Positions 36,820 through 49,529 of a stretch of 64,000 nucleotides of DNA are shown in pieces (position 1 is the first letter of the stretch; each line of letters starts with the position of its first letter). The notes below the pieces were generated by a model that was not told the origin of the DNA, did no database searches, and was given only the letters and a program-made list of their open reading frames with translations. A program made the position numbers and the translations under genes. The DNA lies in NCBI GenBank assembly GCA_025786725.1, contig JAHLTZ010000002.1, positions 310,001-374,000 of the forward strand, read 5' to 3'. The DNA comes from Syncephalis fuscata (lineage: Eukaryota > Zoopagomycota > Zoopagomycetes > Zoopagales > Piptocephalidaceae).

Positions 36820-37703
36820 TTACCGATCATAGTTAGCACCTAATTAAATTGTGGCATAAATATTAATAACTTGCTGATTAACTAACTAACAATTGTATGC
36901 TATCCTACCTGATGCTTTACGCAGTTCCAATTTAACATCATCCTCGTTCAAATCGGCTAGTGTGCTAGCATCCCACTTGACAGCTACATGATTGATAATT
37001 TCATTGACATCTGATAGATGAATCTGATAGAATACAATTTATAGCACAATAAGATTGCTATTTACAATTAAATGAACCCACTTACGCTCATCTTGGCTTT
37101 ACGCATCACACCAACGCCCTCACCACACCAGCAAATAAGCAAGAATTTGGCACGCTTTGACAGCTCATCGTTTGAAATAGTCATGCTAATAATTAATAAA
37201 TTAATATATATATATAAATACTATTTATGCGCCTGTCACTCACCGGACATAAGCATATCCGGCTTGATCGCGTTTTAAATGCGTTTTCAATTCCGCAAGA
37301 CCTTCCGTGCCTACACAAACCATTAAACGTTATTTAATACAAACCATTAATAAAACTTCTATTTCCTTATTAATTACCTGTAGCAGCCACTGTAAGTGAG
37401 TCAGATTTGGGACCTTCATATTGCAACAAAAGCCTATACGTAGCAGAATGAATATCGAGTTGATAAGTAAAAAAAGCATAGCAATTTCAATAGAATTTAC
37501 CAATTAGTCTCGGACGCGTCTATATCGTAAATAATAGTCGTATAAGTTCACATATTGGTTGGGATATTGTAAAAGGCCACCTACCAGAGCGGACTGTCTC
37601 GTACGCTTCCCTAATAGCTTCAGCCTACCAATATTGCAGCCGTTAGTGAATTAGCTAGCTAAAGTAGCAAATAATAACTTACATTTGTCTCAATACTCGC
37701 CAT
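36820..37703 (-). CDS. Coactosin-like ADF-homology actin-binding protein
   Basis: A single ADF-H domain protein that binds F-actin and counters capping. Eight exons, all in frame: 37683-37703, 37585-37624, 37501-37519, 37378-37433, 37244-37310, 37086-37185, 36908-37023, 36820-36839. The spliced product starts MASIETNAEAIREAYETVRS, continues with ASETNWLLLQYEGPKSD, YAYVRMTISNDELSKRAKFL, LICWCGEGVGVMRKAKMS (the conserved actin-binding helix region), and ends ASGANYDR, the coactosin-type C-terminus. Exon 3 is only 19 nt. Seven introns in a gene of about 145 codons is very dense. Coactosin is absent from most ascomycetes, which helps place the organism. Confidence 0.92.
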
Positions 37704-37914
37704 AGTTAACGATAGTAATGTTTTAGACAACAGTAAAGATGAACAAAGTAGTTGGGGGCACGGACGAGAAAGAAAGATGATGAAGACGCGACCAAGCGGA
37801 GAACGTAGCGTGAATGTGGTGTTAGGAAAGTCCAGGCGACAGCTTCACGTGGCACCCTTTCTTTTTGTCTCTACTGTGCATCGAACAACCAAGCGAGCGT
37901 GCACCACTCTAATT

Positions 37915-39040
37915 ATGTCTGAACAAACGGTAGGTTTATAAGTAGCACGTTAATGATCACCGCGTATTAGTTCACTAATTCATGACTATGGGTCGTTTTA
38001 GCACTCGTCTTTTGAACCCACGTCTACATGGTATTCAGACGCACGCCACTACTGGGAGGTAATCTAAAGAAAAAGATAAAAAACGTTTTATTTATTATTT
38101 TGTTGTTTAACACCATAAGAGTGTACCCTCGACTGTTGAAGGAATGCTTGGCGGCTATGGCCGACTGACCGACCTTGATGTGCGCGACTCTATCTGGTTT
38201 CTCGACGAGTTTGTCCATGGAAAAGTGGGTGCACGCGGTCGTCAACTAACAGAACCGCGTATTAGTACTGAGCTGGCGTGTGGTAAGTAACATCATTACA
38301 ATTAATTAACTTTTTACGATGGATATGTATTTATTTATTCTGACTTGACTAGATTGTGGTGCAGGCATTGGCCGTGTTACAAAGAATCTTTTATTAAAGC
38401 TTTTCAATCGTGTCGATTTAGTAGAATGCACAAAAAAGTTTCTTGACCAAGCACGCAGCGGTCTATTAAAAGAAGAAGCAGAGGCAGGTCGTATTGATCG
38501 GTATATCCATTCAGGATTAGAAAAGTTCTGTCCTGATCCACAACGCTATGATTTAATATGGTGTCAATGGGTACTTAATTATCTAACCGATGGTAGGATA
38601 ATTTAAAATGGCTACATATCTATACTAGCTAATTAATAATCAATGATGTATTGATAATAGGCGACCTTGTACTATTTCTGCAACGATGCATGGTTGGATT
38701 GAAGCCTAATGGCATTATTGGTATTAAAGAAAACTGTGCCGTATCCGAATATGTCGTAGATAGTGAAGATAGCAGTGTTACACGGTAAGTATTTCTTAAT
38801 TGTTGCTTATAAAGTATACACTTTTACTAACTATCCATCATAAGATCGGATGCAGTATTTAGATCGATATTTAAACGAGCAGGCTTGGAAATAATCAAAG
38901 AGACTGTTCAATCCAATTTTCCTGGTGACTTATTCACCGTCAAAATGTAAGCAGTAAAATGAATAATAGTAACAATAATAGATCAACACGCTTATAATTA
39001 TGATAGGTATGCCTTGGCACCTGCTACTTCAACTATTTAA
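37915..39040 (+). CDS. Protein N-terminal methyltransferase (NTMT1/Tae1-like)
   Basis: A SAM-dependent enzyme that methylates the alpha-amino group of proteins starting X-Pro-Lys/Arg, such as ribosomal proteins. Seven exons: 37915-37929, 38002-38058, 38120-38282, 38353-38592, 38661-38784, 38845-38946, 39007-39040. Family motifs are WYSDARHYWE, TVEGMLGGYGRL (family insert), ELACDCGAGIGRVTKNLL (SAM motif I), VDLVECT (motif post I), YDLIWCQWVLNYLTD (motif II) and GIIGIKENC. It ends FPGDLFTVKMYALAP. The frame is intact and the length, about 244 residues, is typical. It is divergent from the coactosin gene with about 210 bp between starts. Confidence 0.93.
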
Positions 39041-39745
39041 TTATAAAGCTACTACACAAAAATAAATAGAAATATTATAATGAAAATATCTGTCATTAAA
39101 TGCACTAGTATTAATGAACAGTAATGAAATACGATGTACAAGTGAGAATATTTATAATGAAATAATAGGCTTGGCCAGTGATAGTTTGTTAAACGAATAA
39201 GATCAAAATGAAATCGATGATGCGTGGGATGTAGTGTAAATAATACTCTCAATTTAATATTTAATAACAATATTGTTAATGTTATTATTAGTATTAAATC
39301 AATTAACAATTATTTGTAATACAGATTGATATGCCAACTGTTATTGTTATGATTATTACTAAATTTAATACCATTAATGACTCCCATGTATACAAGGCTA
39401 GTATGTTGTAGTACAAATACTAAACAAGTTGACATTTTTAATAATCCATTTTATACTCTCTCTTATTTATCCTCGTGCGTGTGAGTGTGACTCTAATAAA
39501 CGGCCTTTATCACCAAGACTAGTTCACCTCATCTCTCTCTCTCTCTACTGGCCTACTCTTGCCCATTGCTTACATTCTTCTTCTTCTTCCTCTTATTGTT
39601 TATTGTTTATCTGTCTGTTTGTCGTGTGTCTTTTCTATAAAAGTAATAATTAGTGTAACTTTGGTTAGCTATTTTAAAATAACAATTAAGCACGCGTATA
39701 AGACGACGACGACAACAACAACAGTTATAATAATACTGCTATACT
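39041..39745. other. Intergenic stretch with TC-rich tract
   Basis: No gene. A (TC)n/(TTC)n-rich leader-like tract at about 39530-39590 lies upstream of the tubby-like gene. Confidence 0.4.
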
Positions 39746-41288
39746 ATGACGACTGTAATACCACCAGTGTCTAATCCTTCGGATCTGTGTCTTCAATAGC
39801 TCAAGGTACTGCTACAGAGTCAACACTCTCGCCTCGTCCAGTATCCATTTCCGGTCTATCATCGGCATCCAATTCGGACAATGGAAGCAGCGATATACCA
39901 TTAACTGAGGTTCAATCGACCCTGCCTATAAATGGCGGGTCGACGAGCAATGTAGCCGTAGATAGAGCGGATACACCGGCTCAAGATGCACTAAATTCCA
40001 CGGAAGCACTGGTAAGCATAGACATTATTGTAATAATGACAATTCTTACTGATACGGCAAATAGCCAGAGTTAAATGGAGCAGCAGTCGGTCCACTACCT
40101 ACCGATGATACAGCCACTGCACAGAATGGACAACATGCAAACCCACTTCCCAGTATAATGTTAAATGAATATGTCCCACTTTCTCTTACTGGTGACATGG
40201 ATAGTCTTGAGGCAATGATCTATCGGTAAGTGAATGGATTAAATTGAGTGCCACTTTTAATGTTTATTCTATTCTATAATATGCTTTTAGTCCTATTGTT
40301 CAAGGAGAGAAATTACTATGCAGTATTGTTCGTAGACGGGATGGTGCTAATCGATTTTATCCTATGTACGAGCTATATCGCGACGATCATCAAGATCATG
40401 GTATACCATTGTTAAAGGCGCGTAAATGTCGACAGACAGGTGGATCACGATATGAAATTATTGTATGTGATCAAGATGGAAACGAGCGAGTTGTTGGTAA
40501 AGTTCGGTAAGATAATAGTTGTAGTGATTTAATACACTTTGATATTAATATAATCGTGGATTAATAATTAGCTCAAATTTTATTGGTACAGCTTTTGCTG
40601 TTTACGATAATGGACGTAATCCATTTCGTGGCGATAAAGACTCGGATAAGGGACGTTCTATACGCCAAGAACTGGCTGGTGTCATTTATGTATGTATATG
40701 TGTATATATGCAATAACTCTGAATAGATATGATAATGGTTATATAATGAACTCATATAGGAACCCAATATACTAGGATTTAAAGGACCACGTCGTATGAC
40801 CATTTTAATGCGTCGTATGGGACCAAACGAGCAACGTATTCCTCATCAGCCTATTAAGGTAGATAGTTAAAGAATACAAAATATCAATACTGATACTTTA
40901 ATAGAGAGAAGATACATTATTGGGACGATATAAATGCAAAAATGTAAAAGATTCGCTTGAACTACACAATAAATCACCACAATGGAACGAAGAGACTCAA
41001 TCGTATGTGTTAAACTTTAACGGGCGAGTTACTTTAGCGTCTGTAAAAAACTTTCAAGTAGTGCATCCCAATGACTGTAAGTAATTATTGTTGAACATGA
41101 TCCGTATGGTTATTAATATAAATCTATATACCAATACACCAACTATTATATTAGTGGATTATATTGTAATGCAATTTGGTCGTATTGCACGTGATCATTT
41201 CACCATGGATTTCCAATATCCTATGTGTCTTTTACAAGCATTTGGAATTGCATTAAGTAGCTTTGATGCAAAACTTGCCTGTGAATAG
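39746..41288 (+). CDS. Tubby-like protein
   Basis: It has a C-terminal tubby beta-barrel, a phosphoinositide-binding fold. Exons: 39746-40011, 40065-40225, 40291-40506, 40572-40689, 40760-40858, 40905-41076, 41155-41288. A low-complexity N-terminus leads into the tubby domain: [20 protein letters not shown], then [64 protein letters not shown] and the family C-terminal signature [18 protein letters not shown]. The scramblase-like part and Lys/Arg positions are typical. The ATG at 39746 opens the protein but the frame is off by one near 39787, where GATCTG-TGT would need one more G; alternatively translation starts later. Confidence 0.9.
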
Positions 41289-41440
41289 TGATTATATTCA
41301 TTTTGTTTTACATAAAGCAGCAGCAGTAGCAGTAGCAGTAATAATATAACAATATATCCAGACTATGGTATGTTATACCAATAATAAAAAGTCGTACATT
41401 ATGTATCTTAACATGAGATTTATTAAAATGGTAACACCAA

Positions 41441-42295
41441 TTATTGCGTCTTCTTCTTGTTCTTTTTCTTGTGACCAGCACTCTTGGCTTTGGACTTGTC
41501 CGAGTTCCAGTAGTAGATCATTTGTGCACTAACAACACCACTGAAGGCTGACGAGAGCGCAATACTGACAAGAATAACCTATTAGGAATAATAAAGAGTT
41601 AATATAGTTATAGTGTTTAATAATAAAACAACGCCTACCTTATCGTCAACTTCTTGCAATGTGGTGAATACGCGAGCTGCTGAGCCAAGGAATGAGGAGA
41701 ACACGGTAAATGCTGACAGCTGTCCAGTACTTCCTTCGCGGTAGTTTTCCATAATTTGTGGTATCTTGCCGGCTAGAAGCACGGGAATGGAGCTTGCCTG
41801 CAACCAGGTCAAGGTTGAAAGCGAGAAAATGCTTTCGTGATACAGGCCAACAAAGACGGCCAAACATGCCAATACTGTCATGGCTCCAGTAGCCATATGA
41901 CCGCTATAAAGATGAATCAAATAGAGAATAACAACGTTTTGCGCGAAGATAAAATAGCCTTCTCCGTACGTGCTAAACGCGTTATTTAAACGAATATTAT
42001 ACGCCAACATAAGTGCAAAGCCTATAGTTTCGATGACTAGCGAATTGACACTTAGACCTTTGCCACTACGAGCGGCAATGATCTTTGCAATCTGTGGCAG
42101 TTTTAATAGCGCCCCACCTGCTACTAGTGCTAGGCCTAAGCCTTTCGACATCAGTAGCTTGATGCAGTCTGCATTGGCAAAATTAAATTTAAGAAAAAGC
42201 TCTGTATAGCATGTAGGTGTAATCAAAGCGACTATAGGGTCGCGTAGCACAGCAGGGAGATCCATCACTAGTATACTGAAAGCGATGAAAGGCAA
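41441..42295 (-). CDS. MPDU1: MPDU1/SL15-like PQ-loop membrane protein
   Basis: It is homologous to mannose-P-dolichol utilisation defect 1, an ER multi-span PQ-loop protein required for use of dolichol-phosphate sugars in N-glycan and GPI synthesis. Two exons: 41639-42295 and 41441-41578 with a 60-nt intron. The first PQ loop is LLKLPQIAKIIAARSGKGLS, the second LLAGKIPQIMENYREGSTGQ, each followed by hydrophobic helices; a conserved TYGE-like loop precedes the middle helices. The C-terminus is very lysine-rich (KKKNKKKTQ), consistent with ER retention. The start could be 42295 or the ATG ten codons later. Frame intact. Confidence 0.92.
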
Positions 42296-42716
42296 AGAAG
42301 AACAAGTGGAAGTACAAACAACAATAATGCAAGTAACCTGAATTGTCCGTATTAATACATCGGTGATTTTAGTGTGTTTGTTGCTGATTGGTTCCAGGCA
42401 GGCTGATAGTTCCCACCAGTTAGAATGTCACTGGCCATGAGAATGATTTAATTCACGATTATAAGTGGTGTTAGGTTGTAAAGAGTGGTTATTCTACCTG
42501 ACCATCTAAAGCTATGACAGAAAGTAGAAGATCTAAATTGCCGATAATTTAGCACCATTGATGAATTGATCCTCTGATGTAACATTTAATAAAGTTGATT
42601 AGCAGAAATTGCAAATCATAATTTGTTGAATCATAAATCTTTATTTTGTAACATTTGTAATTTGGCAGAATCTTTCTATAAAGTGGAATTAAATCATCAA
42701 AACTACTTTGTAACTT

Positions 42717-43354
42717 CTAGCTTTTAACTTGGAATGAGCAATGTGCTTTACCGGCTTTAAATAGTCCGACTGGTTTGTAGCCAGATAGTTGGGTTTTTAC
42801 ATCCACATCACCAAAGGCACAGCGCAAATAGCCAATCATTCTTTCATCTCTACTTTGAATATAGGTTGCATAAGTAAATGTACCAGAAGAAAACCAAGGT
42901 ATAACTTGTACATAGTTGACAAGGTTAGGAACTTTTCCAAGTGCTGTCTCGCCGTTAAGAGCTAGAATGCCAGTGGCTTTCTCAGTACTGCCAATCTCCA
43001 TGCCCATGTGGATGTACGAAACGCAATGGAACTGATGTTGCTTATTTCCAACAACAATATTGTTTCTAACCAACTTGAGTGTGCCTATAGTGTCTGGTAC
43101 ATTGGCTGGTTTTGTTCCAGAATAGCATTCAGTAGTAAAATGTCCAGCATTTGTAGTAAGTTTATCCAGGTTATGGTTCCATTGTCCAACCATGACTTCT
43201 TGGGCAGTGAATTGGTTTTTTGATTTATTAATCAAGCTTAGCTCTTCTGCTGGTCGAGAACTGGTACGGCATCTACGCCTGAGAAGGAACCAGCGGTAGC
43301 AACGAAGCCAAAGGCAGTGGCGGCAGCAGCAATAAGAATAGAGTATCCGTGCAT
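42717..43354 (-). CDS. Secreted four-cysteine protein of unknown function
   Basis: The ATG at 43354 opens a clear signal peptide (YSILIAAAATAFGFVATAGS). The mature part continues, after a one-base frame break near 43250 (VPVLDQ to EELSLINKSKN), into about 160 residues with four cysteines: TTECYSG, FHCVSY, LRCAFG and AHCSFQ. I do not recognise a family. The even spread of cysteines, two in each half, would suit two disulfides. One G added to a run at the break joins the two parts. It is not similar to the three-cysteine pair at 10.6-11.7 kb. Downstream is MPDU1 on the same strand. Confidence 0.6.
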
Positions 43355-43417
43355 TGTTGATGATATGTTCTAAAGTGATCTAGCGGTAAAGAATTTGTTT
43401 AAAATCGTAAAGAATTG

Positions 43418-43699
43418 TTAAAAGGCGAGTAAAGAAATCGCAGATAATGACAAGTAAATGCTGGTATTTATATCTTTAAAAGAGCAGATTTTACGTTTGC
43501 TTTTATCCAAAGCCAGATTATTGAATTTTTGCACGCTGTCACGGTCATTAATTAGAACTGAGTAGAAAAATGTAGACGCTTTTGGTTGATTGTTCAAATA
43601 AGCATTACCATTTTCGATTGTAGTCCAAAATTGTAAATTTGATGTTTCAGCACCACATTGTAATATACCATTATTATTGCTACGTTTTAAAAATAACAT
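43418..43699 (-). CDS. Hypothetical 93-residue ORF
   Basis: An uninterrupted ORF beginning MLFLKRSNNNGILQCG. It has no signal peptide and no recognised domain, and ends in a hydrophobic stretch (SIYLSLSAISLLAF). It lies 64 bp upstream of the secreted protein on the same strand. It may be a partial exon or chance. Confidence 0.2.
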   Translation of the reverse strand: MLFLKRSNNNGILQCGAETSNLQFWTTIENGNAYLNNQPKASTFFYSVLINDRDSVQKFNNLALDKSKRKICSFKDINTSIYLSLSAISLLAF

Positions 43700-44121
43700 T
43701 GCTAGAGATATGACTTATTGTGGATTGCAAATTCGACTTAATACTGCTGCGTTTTAGCTTTTATTGATACTGAGAAACGTGAACATTACAAATACTTTTA
43801 TAAATTATAATTTTATAAAGCTTAGTTTTTTATTTATGTACAAATAATAAAATGATAATTATAAATATATAAAAATTTATGCATATTTATTGATATAAAA
43901 ACCAAGCATTTATATAGTTAGCTTTTGTGCAAGTGAAAGATAACGTTTGAAATATGATAAAAATGTGCAATTACAATTCTTCAATAAGGAAGGAACCAGA
44001 TAGTTGCTATAACCAAACAGTAGCAACACGTGATGCAACTCAGTTACAGGGTAAATTCTCAATTTCCCCTTTCTACTTGCGTCTGGGCAACTGTTTATTG
44101 TAATATTTCTATTTTCACAAT

Positions 44122-45763
44122 ATGGGAGCAACAAGTAGCCGAACGTCAATTTCGGCGCAATACAAAACTGTATTTACGCCGAATGAACAGGCAATATTAT
44201 TGGAAATACGCTTAACAAACTAGTAACCGAACTAGAAACTGGCGCTGTACAAAATGAAAAGAGTTTTATACAGATATTTCTAGTTGGTTGGTCATATCTA
44301 GTTAACAAAAATGATGTCTATACCATTTCTACAGCATCGTTAGCTGCAATACGGGATAAAGGTGGTCTAGACTATAAACCTGACCCTACACGATGGACAT
44401 CAAATGATGCTTTACGAGCAACTGCTTGGCTTATTCGAAGTGATTGTACAGAAAACATTACAGCTTGGTGGTGGCTGATAATGACCGCTTTATCCAATTC
44501 AACTGCACTATCACTTGTATCATTTCTAACAAATACTGTACAATTTGTATGGCAGCAGCAAAATCAGCCGGTACCCACAGAGCAAGCCTGTAAACGCTTG
44601 GTTTATTCACTGTTAAGGAGGGATTTGATATTGAGGATGAGCCATCGGCACATTGGCCTACAGACTCTGCTTCTGATTCTGATGATACAACGGAGCAATT
44701 GTTTAGACGAGACTCCGCATATCAACATTGGCTAAAACAATGTCAATCGACATTCTCCGAGAATACGATATCTTTAGAAGAATTCAGATCGTGGCTGAGT
44801 CGTTCGGAGGCCGCGCAAGCTTTACTGCTGCATTTGGCTGAATCTATTCTCTTAAAAAGTTCAAGTGCCGCTTTAATTAGCCGGAATGAGACGAATTTAT
44901 ACGGACTAAACTCGGAATCCAGCATAACTTCGCGGTTGTTACCGCAGTTAACGGGGAATTCAACATGCCTACTTGACTCAACGGACCGTTGGCTATTAGC
45001 GCGTCACATGCCTACTGATTGCCGTTTAACGTGGCGATTGGTATTTAGCACGCGTCATCATGGCAACAACTGGCAGCACTTTGCATCCGCTTTACTTCAA
45101 TCGGCTTCTACCCTTATTGTTATACGAGAAGCTCGACCATCTAACGACGATGTTAATAAAGAAACATCCATTGGCAGTCGTACATTTGGTGGATTTGTAC
45201 AAGAGCCGTGGCGTAAATTGCCCGATTTTTACGGCAACGCTGATAGTTTTCTTTTTACTCAGCAGCCCACGGGACCTCTATGCATCCATATGGCAACCAG
45301 TACAAACAGCAATTATCAATATTTCAATTACAGCACAAAATCATTACCTAACGGTAAGCTACATAAAGTTGGTTGACTATCATTAATGGTCTTAGGCATG
45401 GGCATGGGCGGACAACTAAACTATTTTGGGCTGTGGATAGCTGCGGACAATTTTGGGGTGGGCCAATGCAAGGCAGCTCCGCTAAACTCCACTTTTCGCT
45501 GTCCTCAGCTATCAACAGAGCCGCAATTTAAAATCGAAGATATGGAAGGCAGTAGTATGCGCACCATTACGTCTATTTGGCTAATATTCTTTCCGTGAAC
45601 CAGTCTGGTGTGTACGTGAGTTGGAACCTAATTCCGACAATTTGCCTTTGGTAGCGCCGTCATCCTTGATCAGCATTCAGATGCAGCAGCTATTTTAGAA
45701 ATGGCCGGCCGCACAATGTATTCGAAACAGCTAAGAGACCCCGATCTAGACCAAGATAACTAA
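44122..45763 (+). CDS. RTC5-like TLDc-domain protein
   Basis: It is similar to fungal Rtc5 and animal MEAK7: a myristoylated N-terminus (MGATSSR) and a C-terminal TLDc domain, thought to act at the vacuole/lysosome and on V-ATPase. TLDc landmarks are RLTWRLVFSTRHHGNNWQHF, LIVIREA, TFGGFVQEPW, DSFLFTQQP and MGMGMGGQLNYFGLWI. Introns at 45354-45395 and 45555-45603 (inferred; removal gives IWCVRELEP, where the family has EVWG). Three one-base frame breaks occur near 44210, 44620 and 45648; each is fixed by one base in a run of C or G (or T), after which the protein runs to the stop at 45761-45763. It could therefore be an intact gene in a noisy assembly, or decaying. Confidence 0.78.
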
Positions 45764-46837
45764 GTTTTTATCATGATAGTGTTGTCGTGATATATCATTA
45801 AAATATAGTTTTAACACTTCAATATTCACGTTTGAATTTACTATGTACCAATTAACTGTTGTTTAATCGATGCAATTATTAGGTTTTGCTTATTGAAATT
45901 ACTATTATATTATTTATCAATCGTGTAGCCATTTACCATTACATTAAAATAAAGTAAAAAATACACCAGGTGTTATTTATTGCAATATACTCAATACGCG
46001 ATCAAGCCAAGAGAAATAATTTGAATTACTTAATTTGGTAATCACAATTAGTGGTTTTAATTTTTATGAAAAGTCTAATTTGTTGCCATACTGTGTAACA
46101 TTAAACTTTAAACGTCAATATACGTGTATAATGCATATCAACAACACACATCATTTAATTACATAGGTAAAATTGTCAAGCTTTTGTCATTAAATTCGTT
46201 AAATTTGATAGAAATAATAACCAGTTAGCTTGTCTTTTGTCCGTTTAGCTGGCTTCTATACTTGTTAAAGATCAGAATAACTCTTCTATGGTATTTTCTT
46301 ACATCCTATACACAATATAGATTGTTCTATCTACGTATGACAATTTATTCCCTCAACTTTACGCCTTAAAAATTCCAAAGATGGATATAAAGAATATGGC
46401 TGGGCCGCAGTCTACGTTTTAGGAAACCTGGCTTTTGGCATCATACTATCGTGAGAATTTACAATGAGCATTTTTTTGTAGTTTCCATTTTTGTAATATC
46501 TTTTATTGCGTATGTTGCTTAATTGTCATGTGCCTTATCCTGATCTTAATTAAGCCAAATGATTTGTTGACCAGTCTTTGTGTTTGTTCACATAGACTGG
46601 CGCGAATAAAGTAATTTCCGCTTAACTTTGCAAGTAGAAATTTATATATATATTGGCAGCTATGTTCAATCAACAAAGCACAAAGTACCACACTATTCTA
46701 GTTGTCCATAATTGTCTATTTTATATCCTATTTCCAAATTAACTCTATTATAATTACTTTGAACATACTTCAACAATTGTCTATTATTTTCCAATCTACT
46801 GATATTAATATCTATTGTTATTATTCGCACAATCATC
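45764..46837. other. AT-rich intergenic stretch, no gene seen
   Basis: About 1.1 kb between the TLDc gene and ceramidase, without coding-like sequence. Confidence 0.5.
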
Positions 46838-49375
46838 ATGCTGGGCTCCTTATCTTGCAAAAGTTTGGCCTGGTTGGCGCTGACCCTTGCATCAGCTGCG
46901 GTGGGCGTAAATGGAAGCTATAATGTAAGCATCATAAATTATAGCGATTTTATTCTAGCAGTTTTTTAATTTGCTGCTGTTTTTAGATTGGAGCGGGTAT
47001 TGCAGATATCACTGGGTAAGTTGAGCTGCTATACAAGTAATTTCATAAGTAATTAACGTTTTTATTTATCATGTAATCGATCAACAGACCTATCGGTAAG
47101 TGCTATAAATTAGAATAACTACGCATTTTATGCTTACTTAAAATATTTCTTACACCATTTAGCCGAGGTAACTTCATGGGCTATGCCAATCTTGAACAGA
47201 AAGGTGCCGGACTTCGCCAGCGTACCTATTCACGTGCCTTTATTATACATGATACGGAAACTGGCAAGCGAGTTGTACATGTTACTACGGATACAGGCAT
47301 GATGTCACAGTTCGTGCGTCAGCGTCTTTTAAAACGCTTAGAAGACAAGTTTGGAAGTGGCGTCTATACACGTGAAAATGTTATGATTACTGGCACGCAC
47401 AGTCACTCTGGTCCAGGCGGTTTTCTCGGATATCTGCTGTACGATCTAAGTATACTGGGCTGGATCGAACAAACTGCAGAGGCCATCACAACCGGTATTG
47501 CACTCTCCATTGAACGTGCTCATCAACGTCTACAACCGGGAAGCATTTCAGTCAATGTTGGTGAGCTGCTTGAGGCCAGCATCAATCGCTCACCTTCATC
47601 GTACGATGAAAACCCGGCGGAAGAACGGGCTCGCTACAAATACAATACCGATAAGGATATGACGCTGTTGCGCTTCAACGATGCTTCAGGCAAAGGTATT
47701 GGACAGCTCAATTGGTTTGCTACTCATGGCACAAGCATGAACAATACAAATGTATTGGTCTCCGGCGACAACAAAGGGTAGGCGGCTTAAAAGCCATCAT
47801 AATCGCTACTAATACGATCAAATAGATATGCCGCAATCAAGTTTGAACAAGCAATGAACCCACCAGAAAGTCAAACTGGCCTTGGAACCGGATTCGTGGC
47901 TGCTTTCAGTCAAACAAACATGGGCGATGTTTCTCCCAACATTGAAGGTGCCAAGTGCCTGGATACTGGTCTACCTTGTGACTATTTGACAAGTACCTGT
48001 AACGGCAAAAACGAACTATGTGTTGCTCGGTAAGCATGTGCAATTCTCTATTTATTCTAGCAACAACAAGTTATTATTTAGTGGTCCAGGATGGAAACAA
48101 GGCGATTTTGCCAGTAACCAGATTATTGGCGACCGCCAATATAATAAGGCTCGCGAACTATATGATGGCACTCCCCAGAAGGTTCTGTCTGGCCCTGTCG
48201 ACTTCCGTCACATGTATCTCGACATGTCGAATGCACCATTTACTTATGACAACGGCACTACAGGAACCACCTGTCCAGCTGCCATGGGATACGCTTTTGC
48301 TGCTGGCACTACTGATGGTAATGTAGATGCAGACATTTCATTAACATAGTCACTAATATTATATGTTTTGCCATAAATATAGGTCCAGGCCAATTCAATT
48401 TCTACCAAGGCCAGGATACATCGAATCCATTGTGGAATACGGTTGGAGCTGTTGTTACTAAAGCACCAAATGCTAAACAAGTTGCTTGCCAATACCCGAA
48501 ACCAATTCTGTTCAACACGGGCGAGTCACATACGCCTTATGAATGGCAACCTGCCATTATTGAGCTACAAGTATTCCGCATTGGCCAAGTGTTCATCGTG
48601 GGCGTCCCAGCTGAATTCACCACCATGTCTGGCCGTCGCATGCGAGATGCAGTAAAGAAAGCAGCAATTGCACAAGGTATTGCCGACGAAAATGCCACCG
48701 TGATCATATCCGGCCCAACCAACACCTACGCCAGCTATACCGCTACTCCTGAGGAATATGCTGCACAACGCTACGAGGCCGCCTCCACCATCTTTGGCCC
48801 AGGATCACTACCAGCCTACATCAAGAATGCAATCAGTCTGGTAGAAGCCATTGGCAAAAACTCGACTGTTACCTCGGCCCCTGCACCTCCTGATTTCTCC
48901 AGCAAATTCATGACTTTACAAACTGGTGTTGTCTTTGACTCTGTCCCACCTGGCAAATCATATGGTAGCATCAGCACCGATGTAAAATCTTCCTACAGCC
49001 GAGGCAGCACCGCTCAAGTAATTTTCTGGACCGGTCATCCCAAAAACGATCTTCTTTTGGAACAGAGCTACATTTCAGTCGAGCGTCAAGACCCAACCAC
49101 CAAGGCCTGGACACGCGTGCGTGACGATGGCTACTGGAGCACCCGCTACAAGTGGGACAAGGTTAATGGCTTGGGCCAAAACCGGGCTGTCATCGAATGG
49201 GACATTGAAGCCGATACTATACGTAAGTATAAATATACAAATATTTACTTGTTTTACTAAGCTTTATTTAATAGCGGGCACTTATCGAATTCGACACTTT
49301 GGACACCACCGCACGGTTTTCCAACAAGTTATTGCACATACTGGAACTTCTAGCACATTTACCGTAACTGCATAA
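46838..49375 (+). CDS. Neutral ceramidase
   Basis: A zinc-dependent amidase that hydrolyses ceramide to sphingosine and fatty acid, probably secreted or at the cell surface. Exons: 46838-46924, 46987-47015, 47088-47095, 47163-47777, 47826-48029, 48082-48315, 48383-49222, 49275-49375. A hydrophobic N-terminus (LAWLALTLASAAVGV) acts as signal peptide. Family motifs: YNIGAGIADITGP, MGYANLEQKGAGLRQRTYSR, the zinc site ITGTHSHSGPGG, NWFATHGTSMNN, the nucleophile region AFSQTNMGDVSPN, and VGVPAEFTTMSGRRMRDAV. The C-terminal Ig-like domain ends TFTVTA. Exon 3 is an 8-nt microexon (ACCTATCG) required for the conserved TGPIAEV. Exon 4 has a one-base frame break near 47170, just before FMGY, fixed by one A. 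Confidence 0.93.
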
Positions 49376-49529
49376 ATTATTTTACGAATGAATATTTTAT
49401 GGTAATAAATGGTTTTACTTAATAACAAGTTTTATAATAATGAATTTTGGTATCAAATAACTTTTATTCTTTTAATACATTTGTTATCATATTAATAATA
49501 CGTTTTATAATAATGAGTAGTTTTGATGT

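Noticed and set aside
43910-44149. 79-codon minus-strand ORF overlapping the TLDc gene start
   Set aside because: Overlaps the myristoylated start of a recognised gene and has no family or signal features.
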